DNA of 64,000 bases, from NCBI GenBank assembly GCA_035578155.1, contig JAPWDM010000004.1, positions 61,197,461 to 61,261,460 on the forward strand, read 5' to 3'. A program made the translations under genes and the position numbers. The notes under the pieces were generated by a model. That model ran no database searches. It was not told the origin of the DNA and was given only the letters and a program-made list of their open reading frames with translations. This stretch comes from Brachynemurus nebulosus. Lineage: Eukaryota > Arthropoda > Insecta > Neuroptera > Myrmeleontidae. Shown piece after piece: positions 47,711 to 57,345 of the stretch (positions are counted from its first letter, which is position 1; each line of letters begins with the position of its first letter).

Positions 47711-48494
47711 GACTTCTGAGTAATTTCGTGGAGGCTGTCTAAAATGATTTCCGAAATTTTGCAAATAGTCACAAAAAAAATAGGTTTGGTAAGTTAAAAT
47801 AGTGAAAATATCAATATGAAAATGCTCTTTGTCATAGACAAGTTGTAACTAGGATAATAATATATGCTACAAATCATGACGTAATTTTGAAATAATACCA
47901 TGTTTTTAGTCATTTAAATAAAGGCAAAAAATTCCTAATTTTTAAAATATAATTTTTAAATAACTAAAGAATATTTTTATTGGTATTCTGATTTGTAGAA
48001 TAATTGTACTTCTGATGAATTCCTGAAGAACATTGTTAAATTAAAAAAAAATAACGTTCATGGAAATTATCCTATATATAATTAAAATACAAAAGAGTAA
48101 AAGAGTTTATCATTTTCATGCATAAAAGTAAAAGACATTCGTGAAATCTCCTTCTAGAATACATTTTTCCATTAATTTCTTGAGCGATAAAAATATTAAA
48201 TTATTTTGTCTTTTATAAATCCATCTGCTGCTGCATTATATAACAGATAATACACCTGTAACTGTGTAGCTAATGGATTAAAAGAATAGCTGTTTATCGC
48301 AGTCAATTTTAATTTTACTTCAAACTTTTGTTTTTATTTATTTTTTATCTCACTTTTATTTCGTAAGCATAACCACATCTATCGCAAGGCACTTACCTAT
48401 TATGTACAAAATTATATTGTATAATTAAAAGATAAATAAAAAATAAAAAGATATGCAGGAGGCAAATAAAAAAAAATTATAAAAATGTGACAAA
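47711..48494. other. A+T-rich spacer, nothing recognised
   Basis: No gene or repeat partner noticed. Confidence 0.4.
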
Positions 48495-48541
48495 GTGTTT
48501 CAAAAGTGTAAACAAAGTACAATTCGCGCAACCCGCAACCT

Positions 48542-48546
<5 letters not shown>

Positions 48547-48637
<91 letters not shown>

Positions 48638-48638
48638 G
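48547..48638. repeat. (TA)n microsatellite joined to a repeat end
   Basis: About 90 bp of TA. To its right GTGTCCGCACGATAACTCTC GAACGAAATG is the inverse of the sequence left of the 40631-40714 tract. Confidence 0.9.
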
Positions 48639-48667
48639 TGTCCGCACGATAACTCTCGAACGAAATG

Positions 48668-48897
48668 TCTTCTGTTTCGATTACGGATATATAATAATAT
48701 CGGATAATGTTTCGGATACGGTTACGATTACGGATAATTGCTTTTAGTGAAGTTTTTTTTTAAGAAAACGGGTTTCCAATGGCAGTTGTCTGTTATTATC
48801 CGAAATAAATTCGAAACTTTTAGTTTTTAATTTAATTTTCGTAATTAATTATTTCGGATATCCGGTAGTTTTGGTTACGGTTACTGATATCCATAAC
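48668..48897 (+). mobile_element. TA-flanked MITE, family A, truncated copy 3
   Basis: GTTTCGATTACGGATATATA ATAATATCGGATAATG ... ATATCCGGTAGTTTTGGTTA matches 215-545. It lacks both outer tips. Confidence 0.65.
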
Positions 48898-50689
48898 TTA
48901 CTTTGTTAAGGAGTCATCACTAAGATCTTACTTTGTTAAGGAGCTCATATTTTGGTTCACATATACATGAAGCAGTTTCTGTAAATTTTCCAGATTTTTA
49001 TGGCTTTTGAAATAATCATGGCCATCTATCCCAGCTTTACTCTATATGTATATTCTGTATTTCTATAATATAGAAAATATTTGTAGGAAACTTATTTTTT
49101 TTGTTGAGTTACCTTTTTAACTTTCCAATATAAAGAAAAATCCCTAAAAAGAGGTTTCATTTCACCTACGCCAAAATGTAATTTTTTAAAAAAGAAGAAA
49201 AAAATAGAATGAATTTGTGACTTTGTGTAATATTAAAAAAAAATAAGAAAAATTATCGTTTAAATAATGTTTAATATTGTTTTTTCACTCCATTTTGGGG
49301 TATATTTATTTTACTCATCATAAAATCTACCCGTAGTAAACATACCATGTATTTCTACGTACAGTTTATTACCAATATTACAGAGATAATGAGCTAAAAA
49401 GCGTCTCACGTTAAAGTGAATATTTCTAGTTTTCTACGAAAACGTAACAAATTATTTTGTATAATGATTAGATTAGAAACTTTGTTTACCTTGATACAAA
49501 TTAGTCAGAAGTATGATGTTTAAAAACAGTTTTTATATTATATAATTTCTTTCCGAATTCAATAAATCTTTAAGTGTGAATTAATAATTTATTTTAAATG
49601 TTAATTAGGAAAACTTTTTTAAACTAGCAAAAAAGTAAGATTATAGGTAAGAATTAAAGGTAGGTATTTAAAAATATTAAAGATAATTAAATAATATTAA
49701 TTAATCAGAACATAGTTTTCTCAGGTTTTTTACAATTTTTTCAAACCTCTAGGGGAATCAGCTGGCCTCTTCTGCCCCTCTTTAGCAACGTCCATCTTGA
49801 CTCTAAAATAAATTTCGATATAAAATAAATGTCTTAACTTTGGACATAAATTTTCGTATGCATATTTTATGCAAATTGATTTACCGTAACTCCGTAGGAC
49901 GTAGGTGTTATTGTTAAGGAAGAAATAGTTTTTACAATTACTTGTTTATTGCATTCATTGTTGTTCCTTGTAAAAAAAAATACATATTGAGAGAGATATT
50001 ATTACTTCATGAAACTAATGAAGTTGGATTCTATCAGATGTACACTTTTAAGTAAAACAAAATTATTTATCTTAGCAGTATTTTAATTTTAATTAAAAAT
50101 CACATTATAATTTTCACCATAATACATGAATATCCACAGTGACATACTACCTAGTATCTATGTGTACAAAGCTGGTAAAAAATGTATTTCTGGTAGAATT
50201 ATAAAATAGTGTGTAACAACCAAAAAACAGATAACAAAATGAAACATAAACCATGTTGGTTGATCACTGACTATTACACATGATATAATTTAACCATAAG
50301 TGAAATTAACTAAATGTTCTTTGACGGCTTCAATAAACGAAGCAAAATTAGACTTAATTAGTATTTTGTCTTTCTCCCTTTTCGCCATTGTTTTTATTAG
50401 AATTATATTGTTTTTCTTAGAAGTAACTAATAAAATTGTTTTTATTAGAAGTAACTTCAAGTTGTACATTTAATTTTGCTTCATTTGTTGCTAATATCAT
50501 AGAATTTTTAGTTAAATTCACCTATATTTTTATTATTGTCAATTAGTATCGAGTACTTTGCTTGAGTAAATCCAATTTTAGATGTTTCGATTTCGATTTC
50601 CAATATTATTTTTATTTCTAAATGAAAATAATTTTTTTCTTTTTAGTTAAAACTAATGGTTTCAATTATTGTACCTAATTAATGCAAAA
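48898..50689. other. A+T-rich spacer with palindromic repeat E, copy 2
   Basis: Copy 2 of repeat E lies at about 50335-50500 (see 30095-30275); internally TTTTTATTAGAA occurs twice. The rest shows no gene and no other repeat partner. Confidence 0.45.
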
Positions 50690-50776
50690 ACTTCCAGAAA
50701 TCCGATAAACTTTTAAGTGAATTTCCATTTTGGAAAAATTCAATTATTACAGCGGGTGCCATAAAAGACATGAGTC

Positions 50777-50782
50777 CGGGAC
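50777..50782 (+). repeat. 6-bp target-site duplication, left
   Basis: CGGGAC, against CGGGAT at 55848-55853 (5 of 6, one C/T difference). Removing one copy restores the length of dispersed repeat D exactly, compared with 12862-12978 and 47000-47125. Confidence 0.75.
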
Positions 50783-50924
50783 AGTAGTAGAAATATAGCG
50801 GTTCTAGAACCTCCTATCCTCTTGCCGGTTTTTGAGTGACCTTGGCAGGTGGTAGCTAAGCTATGCGGGTTCTCATGCCCAACCTAGCGGACCTAAGCGA
50901 ACCTAAAAATTATGCTTTTCACTA

Positions 50925-51375
50925 CTAAATGGCGCTGCTAGTCTGAATAATAGCGAACTCTGTGCGTAAATTTGAAAAATTGGCGCGTTATACTTTTCAC
51001 TACTAGATAGTGTTGTTAGTCTGGATAATAACGAACCCTGTAGTAAATTTGAAAAATTATCAACATATGGTGCTGAAAATCCTTTGATAGTTATAATTTT
51101 TACTAATAGATGACGCTGCTCGTCTGAACACTAGCGAACTCTGCACCTAGATTCAGAATTCCGCCTGAAACATGTTTAAACTAGTCTGTGCTTGTGCCGT
51201 CATTAGAAGGCATACTTTATATTTGGTCTCGATACTAGCGAACCCTGTAGTAAATTTGAAAAATTATCAATAGATGATGTTGAAAATCCTTTGATAGTTA
51301 TAATTTTTACTAATAGATGGCGCTGCAAGTAGGAACACTAGCGAACTCTGCACCTAGATTCAAAGTTCCGCCCGA
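50925..51375 (+). repeat. subterminal repeats of the C2H2-bearing element, left
   Basis: Diverged units share ACTAATAGATGGCGCTGC(T/A), AGCGAACTCTGCACCTAGATTC and AAATTTGAAAAATTATCAA-type blocks. They are mirrored in the right arm at about 55245-55710. Possible transposase-binding array, by inference. Confidence 0.65.
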
Positions 51376-52361
51376 AACAGGATTAAACTTCTCTGTGCTT
51401 GTTACATCATTAGAAGATAATATGATAGTGTCTAAAATAATTATATATGCTAGCGAGTTTTGAAATGTGTATGATAAAAATACTATTACACTTTATTATT
51501 AAAGACCATCATAAAACATACATCAGCATATTTTCGAACATAAGTGTAAAAGTGATAAATCAACCATCAAAAAATATACATTAACATACTTTCGGACACA
51601 ACTGTACAAATGATAATTTTTTCTTAATAAGCATCCGGTCTCAAAGATCACTTTGTAATTGATACATGTTGATTACAAAGCAATTTTTATTTGCTTGTGC
51701 GCAGCATCAGCATGTCGCAACATTGAAATATGATACTTCCGTTGAATCGTGAAAAATGTCACGTACTTTGACGGGATTTTGATAGCATTGGAAAAAATTT
51801 ATTTCCAGCAATTTCCAGGTTGACAAAAATGCGCTCGACGTCTTATGACGTCGGTGTCAATCATGGTGTTAAATAATATGCTTAAGTAGGTATGCGGCCA
51901 CTTGGCAACGCAATGTAATTGCTTATATTCAGGAGCAAGTAAAGACCATTAAGTTGTCAAGTGGTCGTATACCTACTCAAAAAATACACATTAGATAGTT
52001 CATTGTAAGAATAATCACTTCGATGATCTTTTTAACGAGTTACTAAAATCGGTTAAGAACAGTTGCATGTAAGAAATAATAACACTCACATAATTTTAAA
52101 ATATTTTATTGAAAATTAACTTTAGCATGCAGCTGCTGGAAAAATTACATATTGTTATAATGATTTTTAACAACTTATTAAATGTTGAGAGTTTATTTTA
52201 ACGCCTCCTATAGGATCGTAAGTATAACCCTTTACCCACAATTTTTTCATCATCGTTAGCGACCGTATTATCATCATCATCATTCATCATCATCAGCTTC
52301 TCCTGCGCTCGTAATATCTTCGTTATCGCTAGTAGATGTTTTTTCATCGCTGTCTTCGTCA

Positions 52362-52553
52362 TCATTTGATATATTTTGGCCCTGGCTCAATAATATCACG
52401 TTTTCCCAATTCCCTAATTATTGAGACAATCCACTTTCCAATGTCACTTTCCTTTAATTTATTAAAATGTTTTCGGTTTTTCTCATTTGCGATGTAATCC
52501 GCAAAGCTAGGATTTACAATATGACGCCTTTCCTTTAAATTGCGCATAGTATT
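52362..52553 (-). pseudogene. duplicated 3' end of the C2H2 gene in the left arm
   Basis: Minus strand. 34 codons (MRNLKERRHIVNPSFADYIA onward) match residues 289-322 of the protein from 53133 with two differences. After the shared KESD this copy continues IGKWIVSIIRELGKRDI and on to a stop at 52362. The right-arm copy instead jumps by a ~225-bp deletion. Just downstream, in another frame, is a strongly acidic open stretch (about 52271-52385, D/E/S/T-rich) that could be an older C-terminal tail. There is no promoter or start on this side; upstream is minisatellite. Confidence 0.8.
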
Positions 52554-52555
52554 GA

Positions 52556-53030
52556 TGTCGTGGTGCATTTTGATGTAGTTGGTGCATTTTTGTGTCATTT
52601 TGGTGCACTTTGGTGTCATTTTGGTGTCATTTGGTGCATTTTGGTGTCATTTGGTGCATTTTGGTGTCATTTTGTTGCATTCTGGTGTCATTTGGTGCAT
52701 TTTGGTGTCATTTGGTGCATTTTGGTATCATTTGGTGCATTTTGGTGTCATTTGGTGCATTTTGGTGTCATTTGGTGCATTTTGGTGTCGTTTGGTACAT
52801 GCTGGTGTCATCTTGGTGCATTTTGGTGTCATTTGGTGCATTTTGGTCTCGTTTGGTGCATTTTGTTGTCATTTTGGTGCACTTTTCGTGTCGTTTGGTG
52901 CAGTTTAGTGTCATTTTGGTGTCATCTGGGGCATATTGGTGTCATTTGGTGCATTTTGGTGCCTTTTTGATGTCATTTTCTGTCATTTGGTGCATTTTGT
53001 TTTCTTTTTGGTTCAGTTTTTGTCGTTACT
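52556..53030 (+). repeat. 18-19-bp minisatellite (GGTGCATTTTGGTGTCATTT)
   Basis: About two dozen units of GGTGCATTTTGGTGTCATT(T), with scattered one-base changes, fill the spacer between the left arm and the gene's promoter. The G/T bias is entirely on the plus strand. The three long overlapping ORFs (109-158 codons, FGVIWCILVS-like) are translations of the repeat, not genes. Confidence 0.95.
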
Positions 53031-53062
53031 TTACTTTACGTCAATTCTGCTCTGGTTGTACT

Positions 53063-53096
53063 ATATAAGATCATGTCGATATAAAAACTAGTCAGT
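53063..53096 (+). promoter_or_regulatory. TATA box and TCAGT initiator
   Basis: TATATAA at 53063-53069 and TCAGT at 53092-53096. If the A of TCAGT (53094) is +1, the TATA box starts at -31, the classic spacing. TCAGT is the common arthropod initiator. The leader would be 39 nt to the ATG at 53133. Confidence 0.75.
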
Positions 53097-53132
53097 GTTA
53101 CGTTATAAATCAGACTATTCACATCTATCAAA

Positions 53133-54152
53133 ATGTTTAATTGTATACGTTGTGACAAGACATTTTCGCGGAGAAGTTCTCTTTTACGGCATATGAGAAG
53201 AAGAGTGCATGCTCAGGAACATCAAGCAAACAATGATGGCCAGATCGCAAATAATCAGTTTGAATATACCACGGTAAATAATGGCACACATGTGAACAGC
53301 GTGGAGAACAGGGGACTTTTAATACAAAATGAATCGTCAAACTCTAATGATGGAGATGATGATAGTGAAGACGAATATAGCTTTGGAGCAAGAAATGACA
53401 TTGAAGAAAAGGAAGATAAAGCACCAGTGTTCTTTGGAGCAAAAAATGACATTGAAGAAAAGGAAGATAAAACACCAGTATTTCAAAATCCGGACAAAGA
53501 TGGCAAAAATGGATCAAAAAGAAACTTGAATTCTTTTGATGAAAGTATGATAGCTGCAACAAAAGCAATCAAAAGTAAATTCCATGCTTTAAAAAATTTG
53601 TATAATATTCTACAATCTGTAAATGTTGAAGATAATCGATCTGATGAACAAAAGTATTTACCATCGCCTCATAATTACAAAGAAAAAAGTTTTACTCCAA
53701 AAGTAGCTGGTCTCTTACAAACTGCTCTAGACATATTAATGATCAAAGAGCTTCAGAACGCATGCGCAAAGGACGAAGAACAAGAAGATAACAATTTAGC
53801 AGAAAAGGAACAACCTTCAACATCAAATTCAATAAACGGAGAAGCTAAACGTCTGAAGTATGATGAAAACCCTAGCTTTCATAATGACCGTTCGAAACAT
53901 GTTGATGAAGAAGAATATTTTGATGGTCCGAACCATTTAGTAGATGAATTAAGAAGTTTAGTGACTCATACTCAAATTGGAGAAGAAATGGCTAATACTA
54001 TGCGCAGTTTAAAGGAAAGGCGTCATATTGTAAATCCCAGTTTTGCGGATTATATCGCAAATGAGAAAAATAGAAAAAATTTTAATAAATTAAAGGAAAG
54101 TGACCCTATAGGAGGCATTAAAATGAACTCTCAACATTTAATAAGTTGTTAA
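53133..54152 (+). CDS. single C2H2 zinc-finger protein, element-encoded
   Basis: 339 residues, intact, no intron needed. The ATG has a good context (ATCAAAATG) and is the first after the predicted start of transcription. The finger is at the very N terminus: C4-x2-C7-x12-H20-x5-H26 (CIRCDKTF, then RRSSLLRH). The middle is acidic (D/E-rich 70-120) and holds a perfectly phased 17-residue duplication, 84-100 and 101-117 (FGA(R/K)NDIEEKEDK(A/T)PVF). Two helical-looking stretches, about 133-165 (SFDESMIAATKAIKSKF) and 190-212, flank a KEKSFTPKV turn. A basic patch AKRLKYD at ~237-243 may be a nuclear signal. The last ~50 residues (MRSLKERRHIVNPSFADY...) lie in the right inverted arm, and a ~225-bp deletion there changed the C terminus to DPIGGIKMNSQHLISC. 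No family recognised beyond the finger. A DNA-binding or element-regulatory role is inference. Confidence 0.8.
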   Translation: MFNCIRCDKTFSRRSSLLRHMRRRVHAQEHQANNDGQIANNQFEYTTVNNGTHVNSVENRGLLIQNESSNSNDGDDDSEDEYSFGARNDIEEKEDKAPVFFGAKNDIEEKEDKTPVFQNPDKDGKNGSKRNLNSFDESMIAATKAIKSKFHALKNLYNILQSVNVEDNRSDEQKYLPSPHNYKEKSFTPKVAGLLQTALDILMIKELQNACAKDEEQEDNNLAEKEQPSTSNSINGEAKRLKYDENPSFHNDRSKHVDEEEYFDGPNHLVDELRSLVTHTQIGEEMANTMRSLKERRHIVNPSFADYIANEKNRKNFNKLKESDPIGGIKMNSQHLISC

Positions 54153-55847
54153 AAATCACTATAATAATATGTAATTTTTCCAGCATCTGCATACTAAAGT
54201 TAATTTTTAATAAAATATTTTAAAATTATGTGAGTGTTATTATTTCTTACATGCAACTGTTCTTAACCGATTTTAGTAACTGGTTAAAAAGACCATCGAA
54301 GTGATTATTCTTACAACGAACTATCTAATGTGTATTTTTTGAGTAGGTATATGACCACTTGACAACGTAATGTGTTTACTTGCTCCTGAATATAGGCAAT
54401 TACATTGCGTTGCCAAGTGGCCCCATACCAACTTAAGCATATTATTTAACACCATGATTGACACTGACGTCATAAGACGTCGAGCGCATTTTTGTCAACC
54501 TGACAATTGCTGGAAATAAATTTTTTCCAATGCTATCAAAATCCCGTGAGTTCTCGTCGAACTTTTCAATTCATTCTCAAAAAATATTTTTTTCATTGTT
54601 GTTGACGATCTCATTGTTAGAAATTGTATTGTTGCTTTTAACTCGAAAATTTTTAACTCGTTTTAAACATTAAGACATATTTTACCGTTAAGACAGGTTC
54701 TACTGTATTATACTGTAGACGTATCAAATTACCTACGTGACTTTTTTGGATTTATATAGTTATATGACATCAAATGCAACTGGTAATTAAAAATTTTTTA
54801 TGTTCATAGAGATATCATACTACTTTATCGACGACTCTTTTTTTCTTAAAGTACGTGTTATTTTTTACGATTAAACGGAAATATCATATTTCAGTGTTGC
54901 GACATGCTGACGCTGCGCACAAGCAAATAAAAATTGCTTTGTAATCAACATGTATTAATTACAAAGTGACCTTTGAGACCGGATGCTTATTAAGAAAAAA
55001 TTATCATTTGTACAGTTGTGTCCGAAAGTATGTTGATGTATATTTTTTGATGGTAGATTTATCACTTTTTACAGTTATGTTCGAAATTATACTGACATAT
55101 ATTTTATGATGGTCTTTAATAATAAAAGTGTAATGGTATTTTTATCATACATATTTCAAAACTCGCTAGCATATATAATTATTTTAGACACTTTCATATT
55201 ATCTTCTAATGATATAACAAGCACAGAGAAGTTTAAACTTGTTTCAGGCGGAATTTTGAAGCTAGGTGCAGAGTTCGCTAGTGTTCAGACTTGCAGCGCC
55301 ATCTATTAGTAAAAATTATAACTATCAAAGGATGTTCAACATCATCTGTATCAAATTTACTATAGGGTTCGCTAATATCGAGACCAAATATAGAGTATGC
55401 CTTCTAATGACGGCACAAGCACAGACTAGTTTAAACATGTTTCAGGCGGAATTCTGAATCTAGGTGTAGAGTTCGCTAGTGTTCAGACGAGCAGCGTCAT
55501 CTATTAGTAAAAATTATAACTATCAAAGGATTTTGAGCACCATATATTGATAACTTTTAAAATTTACTACAGGGTTCGTTAGTATCCAGACTAACAACAC
55601 TATCTAGTAGTGAGGAGTATAACTATCAAAGGTTTTTGAGCGCCAATTTTTTCAAATTTACCCACAGCGTTCGCTATTATTCAGACTAGCAGCGCCATCT
55701 AGTAGTGAAAAGCATAATTTTTAGGTTCGCTTGGGTTCCGCTAGGTTGGGCATGAGAACCCGCATAGGTTTAGCTACCACCTGCCAAGGTCACTCAAAAA
55801 ACCGGCAAGAGGGTAGGAGGTCCTAGAACCGCTATATTTCTACTACT
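53994..55847. repeat. right inverted arm
   Basis: Starts inside the C2H2 gene (AATACTATGCG) and runs to CTACTACT. It carries an extra ~300 bp at about 54548-54853 absent from the left arm; that segment includes GACAGGTTCTACTGTATTAT, reminiscent of a pogo-type end. It lacks the ~225 bp present at 52212-52435. Confidence 0.85.
54209..54214 (+). terminator. AATAAA poly(A) signal of the C2H2 gene
   Basis: AATAAA 57 nt after the stop codon, in an A+T-rich stretch; no other candidate is nearer. Confidence 0.6.
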
Positions 55848-55853
55848 CGGGAT
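55848..55853 (+). repeat. 6-bp target-site duplication, right
   Basis: CGGGAT; see 50777-50782. Repeat D resumes here (TATGACAATAATTTGTTTTG). Confidence 0.75.
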
Positions 55854-55919
55854 TATGACAATAATTTGTTTTGACGCCTCGAGAAACCGAAAATGAGGTT
55901 CACTAAAATTTATATATAT

Positions 55920-55927
55920 AATAGGGT
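55920..55927 (+). repeat. hAT target-site duplication, left
   Basis: AATAGGGT, identical to 56404-56411. Confidence 0.85.
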
Positions 55928-56403
55928 TAGTGATGAGCAAATGCAAGACCAAGACCAAGACTTGGCAGTCTTGGTCTTGGTCTTGTTCTTGCATTAAGAA
56001 TCTTGGTCTTGGTCTTGCTAGAGCAGTTTGAGTCTTGGTCTTGGTCTTGGTCTTGCAAAATGCAGTCTTGGTATTGGTCTTGGTCTTGGTATTGCTAAAA
56101 ATCTTGCACTTTCTTGCATTTTTTTATTAGCGAATTTTTTCCTTGTAAAATCAGAATTTTCTCTCTTTACGGTATTAATTATACTTTTAAACTATTTAAA
56201 TAATTTAGCAAGAGTCTTGCTTTTTTCTTGCTATAGTCTTGGTCTTGCTCACTTGAGTCTTGGTATTGGTCTTGCAGCCATACTTCTAGTCTTGGTCTTG
56301 GTCTTGGTCTTGCAAAATGCAGTCTTGGTCTTGGTCTTGGTCTTGCAAAAAATGCAAGACCAAGACAAGAGTGCAAGACCAAGACTAATTTTGCTCATCA
56401 CTA
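55928..56403. mobile_element. hAT MITE composed largely of CTTGGT hexamers
   Basis: 476 bp between perfect 8-bp duplications. Ends are TAGTGATGAGCAAA and TTTGCTCATCACTA. The interior is dominated by (CTTGGT)n on the plus strand, with CAAGACC in inverse orientation near both tips. The 126-codon LGLGLG-type ORF and its reverse are repeat translations. Confidence 0.9.
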
Positions 56404-56411
56404 AATAGGGT
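56404..56411 (+). repeat. hAT target-site duplication, right
   Basis: AATAGGGT, matches 55920-55927. Confidence 0.85.
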
Positions 56412-57039
56412 GGGTGTCGGCCACTTAAACAACTAATGATATGTAAAATTTTGAATTTTGAATTTTGAATTTACGCGTATTTTTATCATCTCATTAAGTA
56501 CTCTTAAGTATCGCCTTTCTAACTAAATGGAAATTAAATTTCTAAATTAATGAACAATTAAAATATTTTAATTTTTATCTTTAAAAATGTATTTACCTTA
56601 AGTAGGCCACCTGTGCCCTAAAGTCGGCCAAAAATGTTCCTAAGATCGGCCACAGGGATTTTTCATAATATAAATGAATTACCTGATAGTAGTTTATTGT
56701 GAGACTAAGGAAAACCTTTAAAGAAAACTATTCTAAATTATAATATGTTATTAATTTAAATTTAAATCAAAACAGAATTATAAAAAACATTTTTAAATAG
56801 TTTTTAACAAATATCAATAATTGGTAATCATGCTTACAAATTACAGTTATAAAGTGTAATCTGAGATTTTCGATTAAATTACATTTTGAGAAAAGTTAAG
56901 AAATTAGCTGAATTTTTTTTACAATAAATGCTTCATCGTTTTTATCATTAGAATAACAATAATTATATCTATTTCATTTTTCAAAATAAAAGTAAACTAA
57001 CTTTTCAAGAACATGTCACCACCGGTCTTGAAAATGTGT
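56412..57039. other. A+T-rich spacer, nothing firm
   Basis: GTCGGCCA words at 56425, 56623 and (as ATCGGCCA) 56645 hint at a degenerate repeat. No gene. Confidence 0.35.
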
Positions 57040-57345
57040 TAGAGAGCTAAACTATTTTAGATGGGTATAAGTTAGGTTATATGAAGTCTGCCAGTGTCCG
57101 GCGGTTCCAAAAGCGCCAAAAATAAAAGTACCCGACAGATTTTGGAAATTTTTTCACTTTTTAAAAGTTAAATTCTTTTAAATGCATATATGCTATAATA
57201 CTTATATGAGATTCGCTAGGGTCCTGGGGGCTCAAAAGCGCTAAAAATTAACTACTTAAGCGATTTTGAAAATCTTTTCGCAGTTACAGAGCTAAACTGT
57301 TTTAGATGGATACAGATTGCTGTATGAGATTCGCCAGTGTCCAAT
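57040..57345 (+). repeat. ~125-bp tandem repeat, about 2.5 units
   Basis: Units share GAGCTAAACT(A/G)TTTTAGATGG, TATGAGATTCGC(T/C)AG(G/T)GTCC and CAAAAGCGC(C/T)AAAAAT. Confidence 0.6.

Larger units (their letters stand above)
50783..52553. repeat. left inverted arm
   Basis: Matches 53994-55847 inverted, about 90-95% by eye. It retains ~225 bp (about 52212-52435) that the right arm lacks. It lacks ~300 bp (about 54548-54853) that the right arm has. Its inner end breaks at CATAGTATT. Confidence 0.85.
50783..55847. mobile_element. 5.07-kb long-arm element carrying a C2H2 gene (Polinton-like?)
   Basis: Outer ends AGTAGTAGAAATATAGCGG and its inverse CCGCTATATTTCTACTACT. The left arm is 50783-52553 and the right arm 53994-55847. 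The unique centre (52554-53993) holds an 18-19-bp minisatellite, a promoter and most of a 339-codon gene. Each arm starts with ~600 bp of subterminal repeats around GCGAACTCTG/AGATGGCGCTGC words. It is flanked by CGGGA(C/T). AG...CT ends, 6-bp duplication and very long arms are the diagnostic set for Polinton/Maverick elements. No pPolB, integrase, ATPase, protease or capsid gene is present, so class membership is inference. Confidence 0.8.

Noticed and set aside
52560..53068. Three overlapping ORFs of 109-158 codons (FGVIWCILVSFGAF pattern)
   Set aside because: They are three frames of the 18-19-bp minisatellite; opening of all three frames is a property of the unit, not selection.
50783..55847. 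Interpretation as a simple local inverted duplication
   Set aside because: Both flanks continue the same dispersed repeat with a 6-bp duplication, which a segmental inversion-duplication would not produce.
56028..56408. 126-codon LGLGLG ORF and its antisense RPRPRP ORF
   Set aside because: Translation of CTTGGT hexamers within a hAT MITE with exact target duplications.
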